From the NCBI GenBank assembly GCA_000402775.1, contig AQSC01000050.1, forward strand, positions 1 to 35,792: DNA of 35,792 nt, read 5' to 3'. Each line of letters begins with the position of its first letter. The first letter of the stretch is position 1. Positions 8,383 through 16,046 of this stretch are shown here, piece after piece. Source of the DNA: Euryarchaeota archaeon SCGC AAA252-I15 (lineage in GTDB: Archaea > Altiarchaeota > Altiarchaeia > IMC4 > SCGC-AAA252-I15). The notes beneath the pieces were generated by a model. That model ran no database searches, was not told the origin of the DNA, and was given only the letters and a program-made list of their open reading frames with translations. Position numbers and translations under genes: made by a program.

Positions 8383-9765
8383 ATGAAAGGGTTTTGGACG
8401 AGGACGTTGTTCGCATTAACTGTGATAGTGTTGTTTGCTTCGATCGCAGGCTTCATATATTTTTCCGAGAACAAATATTTCCTGGCTTCAGTTGTCGCGG
8501 TGACTGTGATTATCACATTCTTGCGGTCTGAATACTCCTTCTACGCCATAGCATTTTTAACCCCCATCCTTTTCAGGTCCCCGAAGGTTTTCGGCACAAA
8601 CAACTATTCCGTTGCCGAACTGGTTGTGCTCGCAACTCTTTTTTCCTGGACAGTCTCGCAGGTTTTCTCAGGGAAGTTCAAACTGGGTGAGACTGCGTTG
8701 GATGTTCCTCTGGTTTTATTCCTCCTCTTTACTTTAGTTTCTGTGATTCAACCTTTAAGTCAAGTTGAATTCCAGACGGGTTTTTTCGGGTCAGACACGC
8801 CTTTATATTCTCTTAAAGTTGTCGTGGACACACTGGTGCTGGTCTTGCTCTACTTTTCTGTTACGAGAAGATTTCGAAGGCGATATCTTGCAAAGACGGT
8901 CGCATTCCTAATCGCGGGATTGATTATCACGTCATCTTATGGATTGTACCAATACTTCAAATTCGTCCCGCAAGACGAGTGGTTCCTCAAGACAAGCAGG
9001 ATAAGCGTCATACACTTGGTTAAATCAACTTTCAACCACCACAACATCTTCGGGGCATACTTGATCCTAGTGTTCCCACTACTCTTATCACTTACTGGAT
9101 ACTACAAAGGCACTACAAAATACGGGCTAACTACATTATGTCTGATTCCATTACTCGCTCTTTTAAGTAGTCACTCCCGGTCGGCTTGGCTGGGTTTCGC
9201 AGCATCCTTAATGGTTTTTTCCAGTTTGAGGGAGCGGAAAGTTTTTTACGGAGTCATCGCAGTTTTTTTTGTTTTGAGCACCTTATTTCTCGTTTTCCCG
9301 GACTTTCGTGAAATAACGTACGTCGACAGGATGCTTAAATCGGGAGGGCAGATTGGGGAGAGAATTGGTTGTTACGGTAAGGTCGTAGACGGGATTCTTG
9401 AAAATCCGCTGGGTATTGGTGTCGGAACTTTCAGGCAAAAGGAGGTTTGCGGGATATACCATCACGCCCACAATATTTTCTTGCATATTGCAGTAGAAAG
9501 GGGTGTGTTCGCTTTGAGTGTCTTCCTAATTTTTTTGTTCGCTTTTTTCCGTGAAGTATATTCCCGGAAACTCAAAGACGCGTACGCTATGAGAGTGGTG
9601 ATTGGGTTTTCCGCAGGAATCCTAGCAATACTAGTTCAGGGTTTGTTAGACTACCCGTTTTATGATCAACGGATTGGAATAATGTTTTTCCTAATTGTCG
9701 GGATAGTCGTAAGATTAAAAGAGGAGGGGGAGAGTACCTCACCTAATGCAGAACTCATCCCATAA
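8383..9765 (+). CDS. O-antigen ligase / Wzy-type polymerase family membrane protein
   Basis: 460 aa, about ten to twelve hydrophobic segments. Motifs of the Wzy_C/WaaL family are present: STFNHHNIFGAYL in a loop near residue 220, SSHSRSAWLGF near 265, and, in the large loop near residues 345-370, N-P-L-G-I-G-V-G-T-F followed by HHAHNIFLHIAVERG, which has the characteristic H-x-H-N-x-x-L and downstream E-x-G. Such enzymes polymerise lipid-linked repeat units or transfer a finished glycan to lipid or protein on the outer face of the membrane. The gene directly follows the initiating transferase. Its last 27 nt overlap the convergent winged-helix gene. Polymerase versus ligase cannot be separated from sequence. 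Confidence 0.85.
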   Translation: MKGFWTRTLFALTVIVLFASIAGFIYFSENKYFLASVVAVTVIITFLRSEYSFYAIAFLTPILFRSPKVFGTNNYSVAELVVLATLFSWTVSQVFSGKFKLGETALDVPLVLFLLFTLVSVIQPLSQVEFQTGFFGSDTPLYSLKVVVDTLVLVLLYFSVTRRFRRRYLAKTVAFLIAGLIITSSYGLYQYFKFVPQDEWFLKTSRISVIHLVKSTFNHHNIFGAYLILVFPLLLSLTGYYKGTTKYGLTTLCLIPLLALLSSHSRSAWLGFAASLMVFSSLRERKVFYGVIAVFFVLSTLFLVFPDFREITYVDRMLKSGGQIGERIGCYGKVVDGILENPLGIGVGTFRQKEVCGIYHHAHNIFLHIAVERGVFALSVFLIFLFAFFREVYSRKLKDAYAMRVVIGFSAGILAILVQGLLDYPFYDQRIGIMFFLIVGIVVRLKEEGESTSPNAELIP

Positions 9766-10101
9766 AACCGCAAGCCGGTTTAACTCAACCGAAAATTTTT
9801 TCGATAAGACTAGTTCGTGGTCTCGTATTGACTTCTTGTATATTTTCTCGATCAAGCCCGCACGCCTAAACCGCCTTAATATGTTATGGTATTGGCTTTG
9901 TGTTAATCCTGAGTTTTCACAGTAGGATTCCCACTGGCTTACTCTATATGGTGTCTCGCTTCGAGACCACTGCCGCACATACGATAAAAAAGCCTTAGCA
10001 TCTTTTTTAAGGATTGGTTCCTTCCAAAAAAGCCTTGTTAGAATGTCGTCGATAGATTCCGGGGGATCCCCACCCACAGACAACTTAGCATTAGATTGCA
10101 T
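9739..10101 (-). CDS. Small winged-helix DNA-binding protein
   Basis: 120 aa. Residues about 55-95 (RVSQWESYCENSGLTQSQYH, then NILRRFRRAGLIEKIY) have the look of a helix-turn-helix followed by a wing, as in PadR/MarR-like or replication-type winged helices: S-G-L-T-Q-S-Q-Y-H for the turn, R-R-F-R-R-A-G-L-I-E-K for the recognition helix and wing. I do not recognise a named family. It is convergent with, and overlaps by 27 nt, the 3' end of the ligase gene. It may regulate the surrounding glycan genes, but no operator is visible. Start ATG at 10101 has no clear SD. Confidence 0.6.
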   Translation of the reverse strand: MQSNAKLSVGGDPPESIDDILTRLFWKEPILKKDAKAFLSYVRQWSRSETPYRVSQWESYCENSGLTQSQYHNILRRFRRAGLIEKIYKKSIRDHELVLSKKFSVELNRLAVLWDEFCIR

Positions 10102-10125
10102 GTCAAATACAATATGGGAGAAAAC

Positions 10126-11973
10126 TTATAAATCAGAGCATAATACCCCTAAAATGAATTTTTTCAACGGTCGGAGGGAAATCTTAATCCTCCAATAAAG
10201 GGTATAAGGCGCTGAACACGCTTTCAGAATTATTCTTCCAATTTTGTATGAAAACGAATTTAAAAGAGACTCAACATCATCTGAGGAACGCATTTGGACT
10301 TTGAGTTTACCGTCCCCTATGTCCTTTCTAAGCTCTTTTATTATGGTCGGATGAGTGCCATGGTATCGGTCAAGCCAGGAGTGAAAACTGTATCTATTAT
10401 GTACTCGGTAAGGATTTCCCAGTTTAAGATAATCATCATCAAACCATTTCATCAATTCTGACCTGTCTTCACCCCATATTTTTGTTGCATTAAGATAATA
10501 CTTGCATTTGTCTTCCACCTGCTTTGGGAAGACGAGAGAGTAATGATATAAAAAAATATCCTTTAGGATTGGATTATCCCCCCTAACCCATTTAAGACTC
10601 CTCGAATCGACTCCGGATTCATTCAAGACTGTGGGCGGCCTGTGGGTAGTATACCTGTATCCGGGACCCCACTTGAAAAGCCGCATGTATTCCCCACTCC
10701 AGTATTTGCATGCAGGATGCTTGAACATGAAACCGTCGACGGTATAGTTTAATCCACCCCAGAGAGTAATCACCTTAAAGGAAACCAACGAGATGTCAGG
10801 ATCCCTCTTAAGAAGGTCTATGATTTTTAACATATCCTCCTCCTTGTAGAACTCGTCCACGTCAACCTCCCACAAGTAATCCCCCGAAGCACGCTTAGCG
10901 AAAGCCGACGCCATCTCGTCCTTCTCACCAGGCCAGAAACCGTTCTCGTAACCCTCATCCTCGGCGGTGACAATGGTAATCTTTCCCTCTGGATCCTCAT
11001 TTTTTTTGAACTCGCGAAGAATTTCAAGCGTATTATCGCTTGAATGACCATCCTGCCGTGCAATATCTACTGCTGAATGGCACGCACCTTCGACAACAAT
11101 AATCTCATGCGCGAAAGGATAAATCGCGCGCAAATTATACCGGATGAAAGGCTCACCATTCAACACAATCAAACCGAAAGTAATTTTGACTGAATCAAGG
11201 GAAGTGGATGCGGCAGTCAGTTTAGTGTAAATGCTCGTTTCGAAAAAGTAGTTGCGTTCAGACCCGGGACCGAAAAAGCTTTTCTTTACCCAGTGAGTAT
11301 TATTTAGAATTTTCAGTGCTTCCGTGTATCTATCCCTTTCCGAGTCGTCGAGGACGAGAAACCCACCCACCTTAACTTTTGGGATCGAATGCTTAATGCA
11401 AGATGGTCTTGCCCGCCCGTCAACAATAATTAAGTCAAAGAATTCATCAGGATAATCGTCTATGATAGAACAATATTTCTTGAAATACTTTCCCGAATAA
11501 TCCTTGTTTGAAGAGAGATAGTAGTCAGGGTTTGCGAAGTCTAGGGGTAGGGAACCCGTGATTTTTTCAGGCTCAACAAGAATTAACTCGCAATTTGAGA
11601 GGTTTTTTTCTGAAAGTATTTCATGAACTTTTTCATACCATTTTCTGTCGTGCTCAATGGATACTAGTTTATGGCAGTGTTTTGCCAAGTAAATAGTTGA
11701 ACTTCCACTACCGAACTCGAAAACACGCACCCCTACATCAATTTTTTCCTCGATGAATTCTATCGCCCCATACGTAAACCAGGGGCTAACACGTTCCCCC
11801 CAACCGGACTCACTGTTTAAGCTGGCATACCATCTAGGATAAAATCTTATCAAGTGCAGGAGGTTAAACTGACCAGGATTCTCCCTGAATGAATTGACTG
11901 AATTCCGCAAGTAGTAATAAAAATTTATTAACAAAGGTTCTTTCCTCACTAACTGTTTTATCGTGTTTTTCAT
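10126..11973 (-). CDS. Bifunctional protein: class I SAM methyltransferase fused to GT2 glycosyltransferase
   Basis: About 615 aa from the ATG at 11973; an in-frame TTG at 11991 would add six residues, and neither has an SD. The N-terminal half has a methyltransferase core: VRVFEFGSGSSTIYLA (motif I, near residue 83), LVSIEHDRKW, FDLIIVDGRARPS and KVGGFLVLDD. After a short linker (near residue 260) comes a GT2 domain starting KITFGLIVLNGEPFI, with EIIVVEGA, a region GEKDEMASAFAKRASGDYLW and the metal-binding EVDVDEF, then H-x-P-P and W-G-P-G-Y-R motifs. Both domains look complete. It probably adds a sugar and methylates the same glycan in the cytoplasm. The last ~30 residues are basic/hydrophobic and may touch the membrane. 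Confidence 0.8.
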   Translation of the reverse strand: MKNTIKQLVRKEPLLINFYYYLRNSVNSFRENPGQFNLLHLIRFYPRWYASLNSESGWGERVSPWFTYGAIEFIEEKIDVGVRVFEFGSGSSTIYLAKHCHKLVSIEHDRKWYEKVHEILSEKNLSNCELILVEPEKITGSLPLDFANPDYYLSSNKDYSGKYFKKYCSIIDDYPDEFFDLIIVDGRARPSCIKHSIPKVKVGGFLVLDDSERDRYTEALKILNNTHWVKKSFFGPGSERNYFFETSIYTKLTAASTSLDSVKITFGLIVLNGEPFIRYNLRAIYPFAHEIIVVEGACHSAVDIARQDGHSSDNTLEILREFKKNEDPEGKITIVTAEDEGYENGFWPGEKDEMASAFAKRASGDYLWEVDVDEFYKEEDMLKIIDLLKRDPDISLVSFKVITLWGGLNYTVDGFMFKHPACKYWSGEYMRLFKWGPGYRYTTHRPPTVLNESGVDSRSLKWVRGDNPILKDIFLYHYSLVFPKQVEDKCKYYLNATKIWGEDRSELMKWFDDDYLKLGNPYRVHNRYSFHSWLDRYHGTHPTIIKELRKDIGDGKLKVQMRSSDDVESLLNSFSYKIGRIILKACSAPYTLYWRIKISLRPLKKFILGVLCSDL

Positions 11974-12098
11974 TAGAGGGGAATTTCGCAATTATTGTCA
12001 TAAATAACATATTAGATAAAAAAAAGCACCCCTACTTAAGTCGACTATGCTTTTTCCCGGAGACATGATTCACGCCAATCAAATCCATTTTGTATGCC

Positions 12099-12152
12099 TC
12101 CATACGGCGGCCCTCCAAAGGCCCGCCGAAGAGGCGCGCGCCGCCGTATGGA
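12099..12152. repeat. GC-rich inverted repeat, 13-bp perfect arms
   Basis: TCCATACGGCGGC at 12099-12111 is perfectly complementary in inverted order to GCCGCCGTATGGA at 12140-12152. Inside, CCTC (12112-12115) can pair with GAGG (12131-12134), leaving a five-base bulge, so the structure is about 17 bp. No T-run follows on either strand, so it is not a simple terminator. It could be a REP/MITE-like palindrome or part of a structured RNA. Confidence 0.85.
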
Positions 12153-12178
12153 AGAATATTAGAAACACAAAACAATGA

Positions 12179-12286
12179 GTCGTCCTTCATCTACGACGCG
12201 AGGAACGCACAAGCGTTCCTGCGTGCAAATTCAGTGAAACTGAATTTCGCATGCAAAGCATCGCAGTATTCAGACGACAAATTCAG
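12179..12286 (+). ncRNA. Candidate structured RNA: two hairpins within a closing stem, with overlapping alternative pairings
   Basis: Hairpin A: AGGAACGC (12201-12208), loop ACAA, GCGTTCCT (12213-12220), extended by ACGC/GCGT with one bulged G. Hairpin B: AAATTCAG (12227-12234), loop TGAAA, CTGAATTT (12240-12247), extended by TGCGTGC (12220-12226) against GCATGCA (12249-12255), one G-T wobble and one bulge. The outer parts of A and B use the same bases (12220-12224), so they exclude each other. GTCGTC (12179-12184) pairs with GACGAC (12273-12278). A second AAATTCAG (12279-12286) could compete for the B stem. Strand is assumed; the structure is nearly symmetric on the other strand. Confidence 0.45.
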
Positions 12287-12312
12287 ATAAAATTGAAGAG
12301 AGATAGCAGGGG

Positions 12313-12513
12313 GAATCAAGTCCCTCAATCGGAAACTTAACAAAAAAGCTGAATAATCTTCATAACTTGCTAACCGATGAGGAATGAGATGATATTCTCG
12401 ACTTTATCAGTAGGTTTGAGACCCTAAGGGAAGACTTCAGGAAGGTGAGGGGGAAAAAGATAGTAGGCCAACTGACCTTGATCACTTTCAAAAAAAGAGT
12501 TATAAAGTTATGA
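12313..12513 (+). pseudogene. Degenerate short reading frame upstream of the DUF268 gene
   Basis: In one frame the sequence reads through about 66 codons with a single TGA (12385-12387). After it come D-D-I-L-D-F-I-S-R-F-E-T-L-R-E-D-F-R-K and G-K-K-I-V-G-Q-L-T-L-I-T, a composition that looks protein-like (amphipathic helix then strand). It ends in TGA overlapping the ATG at 12510 as ATGA, the same coupling seen elsewhere in the window. No start codon is visible and no family is recognised. It may be the tail of a decayed gene, or chance. Confidence 0.25.
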
Positions 12514-13394
12514 GACTATTTTGTATATACCTTTTAAGTGATATGAATATGACTGAAATTAGAAACACGAAAATTAATCGTGAGGAAAAACTCAAACCCC
12601 CAGTTGAGATCCCCGATAATTTGTTGGATGAGTATACTCTTAATGGCAGGATTAGGGTCAAATACAGTTTTTTCGACGACAGTTTTTCACGGCAAACAGT
12701 ATACGAGAGCGAAGAAGTCGACAAGTATGTCGAAGCGGTAAAACAAAGGAAGACATTCTGTTACGGGAAAACAGACTTGTGGCTTTACAAGGCCCTGAAA
12801 AAGTACGACATCACAGGCTTAGACGTTGCGATTATGGGTTCTGCCAAACCCCGGTATGAAGCTGTCTGCTTAGCATTTGGGGGCAATCCGATGACAATAG
12901 AATACAACAAGATTTTTTCAAAAGACACGAGGCTGAAAGTGTTGACTACTGATGAATACGAAAGGAATCCTGTGAAATTCGACGCCGCCTTCTCAATCTC
13001 TTCCTTCGAGCATTACGGTTTGGGTAGATACGGCGACCCACTAATGCCAAACGGTGATCTTGAGATTATGGAGAAAATGAAAAATATCCTAAAACCAGGG
13101 GGATTACTGTTCCTAGCGGTTCCGATAGGCCAAGACACGCTTGTATGGAATGCCCACCGAGTATACGGTAGCATAAGGTTGCCTAAGCTGTTAGAAGGCT
13201 GGGAATTGTTGGATGTTTTTGGTGTTGAATCACTACGGTTAAATAGGGATTGGGGAAGTGAGCATGGATTACAACCTGTTTTTGTTTTGAAAAACTCTGG
13301 CTTGAAGGGGAAGGATTTAATGCTCATTTACCATAAAGGGTTTGTCCGCAGGGTTGTAATCAAAGTAAAAGAATTGTTCAAGAGAGTTATCTAA
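12510..13394 (+). CDS. DUF268 family protein (methyltransferase-like)
   Basis: Up to 294 aa. The first ATG (12510) gives a hydrophobic leader MRLFCIYLLSD that looks unnatural; ATG at 12543 or 12549 (MNMTEIRN) is likely the true start, with AAGTGAT directly before 12543. The body has LDVAIMGSAKPRYEAVCLAF, then FDAAFSISSFEHYGLGRYGD, G-D-L-E-I-M-E-K-M-K, ILKPGGLLFLAVPIG and NAHRVYG. This is the signature layout of DUF268, which is distantly related to SAM methyltransferases: K-P-G-G as post-motif III, E-H-Y-G-L-G-R-Y-G-D conserved. Members sit in surface-polysaccharide loci of bacteria and some eukaryotes; the reaction is unproven. Three bases separate its stop from the fucosyltransferase gene, so they form an operon. 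Confidence 0.75.
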   Translation: MRLFCIYLLSDMNMTEIRNTKINREEKLKPPVEIPDNLLDEYTLNGRIRVKYSFFDDSFSRQTVYESEEVDKYVEAVKQRKTFCYGKTDLWLYKALKKYDITGLDVAIMGSAKPRYEAVCLAFGGNPMTIEYNKIFSKDTRLKVLTTDEYERNPVKFDAAFSISSFEHYGLGRYGDPLMPNGDLEIMEKMKNILKPGGLLFLAVPIGQDTLVWNAHRVYGSIRLPKLLEGWELLDVFGVESLRLNRDWGSEHGLQPVFVLKNSGLKGKDLMLIYHKGFVRRVVIKVKELFKRVI

Positions 13395-13397
13395 ACA

Positions 13398-14228
13398 ATG
13401 ATTGAAGTTAAATATAGGGGTAGGCTAGGTAATAATCTTTTCCAGTATTGTTTCGGAAGAATACTCGCAGAGGAATTAGGTTACGCCTTAAAAGCTGATC
13501 CCATCCCCGGTTTCCCAAACACTCAGACAGAGGTCAAAGGACATGATTACTCGTCGTATTCAACAAAAATTCTTTCGGAGCATCATGTAAACTTAGGCAC
13601 TATACTACGGGATAATACAAAACGGAAGATTGTTCTCAATGGTTTCTTCCAGAGGTATGAATACTATAAATCATACAAAGACAAAATACGTTCCGACTGG
13701 CTTAAATCAAGCGTAAAGTTGAAGAAAAACCTTGGTGAAGATGATATCTTAATCCATATACGTTTAAGGGATTATTTGACACATACCCCTGAAAGTCTCT
13801 TGCCATTCTCATTCTACGAGGAAGTCTTAGACAAAGCCGAATACAGTAGAGTGCTTATTTGCACAGACCAACCAAAACACCAGTTTATAAAAAAGTTTAA
13901 AAAATACGACTTCACCCTCAAACACTCATCCCCCTTAGAAGACTTTAATTTCATTAAGTCGGCTAAAAAAATCATCCAATCTCAGAGTAGTTACTCCTGT
14001 TGGGCGGCCTTCCTCTCCCAAGCCGAAGATATATATACTCCCCAACCCTTAGAAGGGTATTGGAGCGATCAACGACCAGATGTAGACTTAATTGTTGATG
14101 ATGAAGACAGATACATTTACGTGAAATGCAAGGACGTGTATCATAAAACATTCAGAGACAACCTTGTGATATTAAAAAACAATATTAGGGGGAAGATTAA
14201 GGCCACTATTGAAGGTAAGAATCCTTAA
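13398..14228 (+). CDS. GT11 alpha-1,2-fucosyltransferase-like glycosyltransferase
   Basis: 276 aa. The N-terminus RGRLGNNLFQYCFGR is the GT11 opening motif (G-x-x-x-N-x-x-F-Q). Near residue 120, ILIHIRLRDY corresponds to motif I (H-x-R-x-x-D) that binds the GDP-sugar. Later, RVLICTDQPKH and a segment SAKKIIQSQSSYSCWAAFL correspond to the conserved S-x-x-S-W-W-x-A-x-L region, here with S-Y-S-C-W-A-A. In bacteria the family moves L-fucose from GDP-fucose to galactose in capsules or O-antigens. No GDP-fucose synthesis genes are in this window, so the donor could differ or be made elsewhere. Cytoplasmic. The C-terminal 40 residues are basic. Confidence 0.82.
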   Translation: MIEVKYRGRLGNNLFQYCFGRILAEELGYALKADPIPGFPNTQTEVKGHDYSSYSTKILSEHHVNLGTILRDNTKRKIVLNGFFQRYEYYKSYKDKIRSDWLKSSVKLKKNLGEDDILIHIRLRDYLTHTPESLLPFSFYEEVLDKAEYSRVLICTDQPKHQFIKKFKKYDFTLKHSSPLEDFNFIKSAKKIIQSQSSYSCWAAFLSQAEDIYTPQPLEGYWSDQRPDVDLIVDDEDRYIYVKCKDVYHKTFRDNLVILKNNIRGKIKATIEGKNP

Positions 14229-14255
14229 TCAAGAACGTGTATACAGTGTGATGCG

Positions 14256-15356
14256 TTAATATAGAAATTTGAGGAGATTTTTTGAATCCGCATCAGATCG
14301 AAATCCCACGTCGTTGAAGTGGGTGGGTGCTATCTTGAATCCGGCAGTTTTTAGTCGGCTTGCGAACTCCACCGTCTTGGGGGCTGAAACCTTCTTCACC
14401 CTGCAGAGCTTGTGCAAGTTAAAGTAGGGTTTTTCGACTTCTTGCTCCATCGAAATCAACTCTGCAAGCTTCACTGTCTCCTTCCTTGTGTTGAATTCAC
14501 CATCCATTAATTCAGAAGCTATTTCCCGGGAGAAGGCTGAATCCGCAAACACCCCGCTCCAAAGGGGGCCGGCGGTTGAAAGGTCCCCGCCGCAGGCGCA
14601 TTTTATTTCTAGTTGGCTTAGTTTTGCATACCTTCTGTCAAGGCATTTAAAGCAGTGTTGGAGGAAGGGAATCTTTTCCTGTGTTTTATTTACGTGGGTT
14701 CGTCCGCGGTTTAATTCAGCGTAAACTCTCATGTAGTGGTTTGTTGAGTGTGAGAAGATGGGTTTAACCCCGAAGTCGTATCGAACTGCATTCCTTGCGA
14801 TATAGCCTAAAAGGATTCGAAGGCCGAGCTCGTCGTAGTAGTCTGTGCGAAGAGGAGTCGAATCGTATTTTCTTTTGCAGGCGCGGGGGTATCGGCCGCA
14901 AAGGCCTGAAGTGTCGGTTGCCGCAACACCTAGGAAACCCTTTTTGGAGATGGCCTTGATTGCGGAATCAAGGTAGCGGACTGGCGGACCGAACGGATCA
15001 ATGTCTACGAAATCGAATTTCTTGTCGGACAGAAAGTGGTCGGAACTCTCATTTGAAATGTGGACTTTGAGTTTGTTGGTTTTTACGTTTTCTTTTGCTA
15101 GTTTGCATGCGAGGGGGTTCAAGTCGTTTAAGGTGACTTCGACTCCCGCTTCTTTTGCGATGCGGATTCCCCTGGCGCCTGAACCTGCTAGGGCGTCGCA
15201 GTATGTTTTGGGTTTTAGTATTCGGGCTATTGCGACACTTATGTCCCGGGACGCTTCCATCACGGGGTTGTAGAAGACGGGGTCTCTTTTAGAGCGGATT
15301 CTTCCTTCCGGGACTTTTAGTGTTGTCTCCCCTTCGGATACTGTTACGTATTTCAT
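14256..15356 (-). CDS. trm1: tRNA (guanine26-N2)-dimethyltransferase
   Basis: 366 aa, the usual length for archaeal Trm1. It methylates G26 at the D-arm/anticodon-arm hinge of tRNA using SAM. Evidence: N-terminal V-S-E-G-x-x-x-L-K-V-P with PVFYNPVMEASRDISVAI; SAM motif ALAGSGARGIRIAKEAG near residue 56; the catalytic D-P-F-G-P-P motif in DFVDIDPFGPPVRYLDSA near 118; AATDTSGLCG; a C-x2-C plus C-A-C-G-G zinc site in the C-terminal domain (about residues 235-260) and LWSGVFAD. Start ATG overlaps the TGA of the upstream hydrolase as ATGA, so the two are translationally coupled. This is a chromosomal housekeeping gene inside the glycan locus. Confidence 0.95.
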   Translation of the reverse strand: MKYVTVSEGETTLKVPEGRIRSKRDPVFYNPVMEASRDISVAIARILKPKTYCDALAGSGARGIRIAKEAGVEVTLNDLNPLACKLAKENVKTNKLKVHISNESSDHFLSDKKFDFVDIDPFGPPVRYLDSAIKAISKKGFLGVAATDTSGLCGRYPRACKRKYDSTPLRTDYYDELGLRILLGYIARNAVRYDFGVKPIFSHSTNHYMRVYAELNRGRTHVNKTQEKIPFLQHCFKCLDRRYAKLSQLEIKCACGGDLSTAGPLWSGVFADSAFSREIASELMDGEFNTRKETVKLAELISMEQEVEKPYFNLHKLCRVKKVSAPKTVEFASRLKTAGFKIAPTHFNDVGFRSDADSKNLLKFLY

Positions 15357-15985
15357 TTCATGTCGTCGAGTTTGTTCTTGAGTTCGGTGAGGTGTTCTCC
15401 CTCGATGACTTTCCCGTGTCCGGGTATGATGACGTCTGCGATTTCGAATATTTTTTTCATGGATTCAAGGTAAGATTGCTTGTTTTCGTATTTGTCGGGC
15501 AGCACTCCCTCATCGATTATTGATTCCCTGACTGCGTCGCCTGCGGCGACTATTGTTTTACCGTTTGATTCCCCGACGACTGAAACGTGTTTGGACGTGT
15601 GGCCGGGAGTGTTGATTAGTTCGACGCAGGGAATGGTTGCGCGCGTGATGTCCCCGTAGATGAAGACTTGGTCTTTTTCCGGAGGCCAAAGTCCCGCAGG
15701 AGTGTAGATTGTAGCCTTGTCGAATAAAAAGTTGTTGAAGGTGTGGTCCAAGTGCGTGTGCGTGTTAACCACAATGTCTATGTCAGAAGGCGCAAAGCCA
15801 TGTTTTTCCAGGCCTCGCAGAAGTTCCCCGGCATACCCTCGGGCGCCGGGATCAACCAGTATGTTGTGGCCCGCATCCTTAATTAATACGATAGAAGAGC
15901 AAATCGCTCGCGAAATCTTTACCCCATCTTCGAACTTGTCCACCCGAGTGCCCTCCTTAAGAACTATGATTTTTTGCTCGCTCAT
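15353..15985 (-). CDS. Metallo-beta-lactamase-fold hydrolase
   Basis: 210 aa. The metal site is clear: H76-x-H78-x-D80-H81 in VVNTHTHLDHTFNN, then H in the N-T-P-G-H-T-S-K-H motif near residue 132, D in A-A-G-D-A near 155, and H in I-I-P-G-H-G near 192. That is a complete binuclear glyoxalase-II/RNase Z-like set. Small, single-domain archaeal members have mostly unknown substrates (thioesters, phosphodiesters, lactones). Coupled to trm1 by an ATGA overlap, which may point to tRNA or nucleotide metabolism, but that is only context. Divergent from the UbiX gene, with a shared A/T element between them. Confidence 0.85.
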   Translation of the reverse strand: MSEQKIIVLKEGTRVDKFEDGVKISRAICSSIVLIKDAGHNILVDPGARGYAGELLRGLEKHGFAPSDIDIVVNTHTHLDHTFNNFLFDKATIYTPAGLWPPEKDQVFIYGDITRATIPCVELINTPGHTSKHVSVVGESNGKTIVAAGDAVRESIIDEGVLPDKYENKQSYLESMKKIFEIADVIIPGHGKVIEGEHLTELKNKLDDMK

Positions 15986-16010
15986 ACTAGAATAATTTGG
16001 TCATTGCACG

Positions 16011-16020
16011 TTTTTATATT
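16011..16020. promoter_or_regulatory. Shared TATA-like element between the hydrolase and UbiX genes
   Basis: TTTTTATATT on the plus strand, AATATAAAAA on the minus strand. Its centre is about 31 nt from each start codon (GTG 16047, ATG 15985), so one A/T element could direct two divergent short-leader transcripts. This repeats the arrangement at 7008-7016. Inference from spacing only. Confidence 0.4.
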
Positions 16021-16046
16021 GTAGAAGATAATGTTTTTTTTAAACC

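Larger units (their letters stand above)
11992..12509. other. Non-coding block of ~520 nt with strong hairpins
   Basis: The gap between the methyltransferase-GT2 fusion and the DUF268 gene has no convincing gene. It contains a long GC-rich inverted repeat (12099-12152), a pair of tight hairpins enclosed by a possible closing stem (12179-12286), and a degenerate reading frame (12313-12513), each listed separately. The GC-rich part stands out from the AT-rich flanks, which suggests either an RNA gene or the remains of a small mobile element. Confidence 0.6.

Noticed and set aside
12099..12152. Intrinsic terminator
   Set aside because: No T-run follows on either strand and the neighbouring stops are over 100 nt away or on the wrong side.
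12090..12290. 66-codon frame over the hairpin block
   Set aside because: The frame simply reads through the palindrome (R-R-P, K-R-R-A-P-P) and both hairpins; no family character and the DNA structure explains the sequence better.
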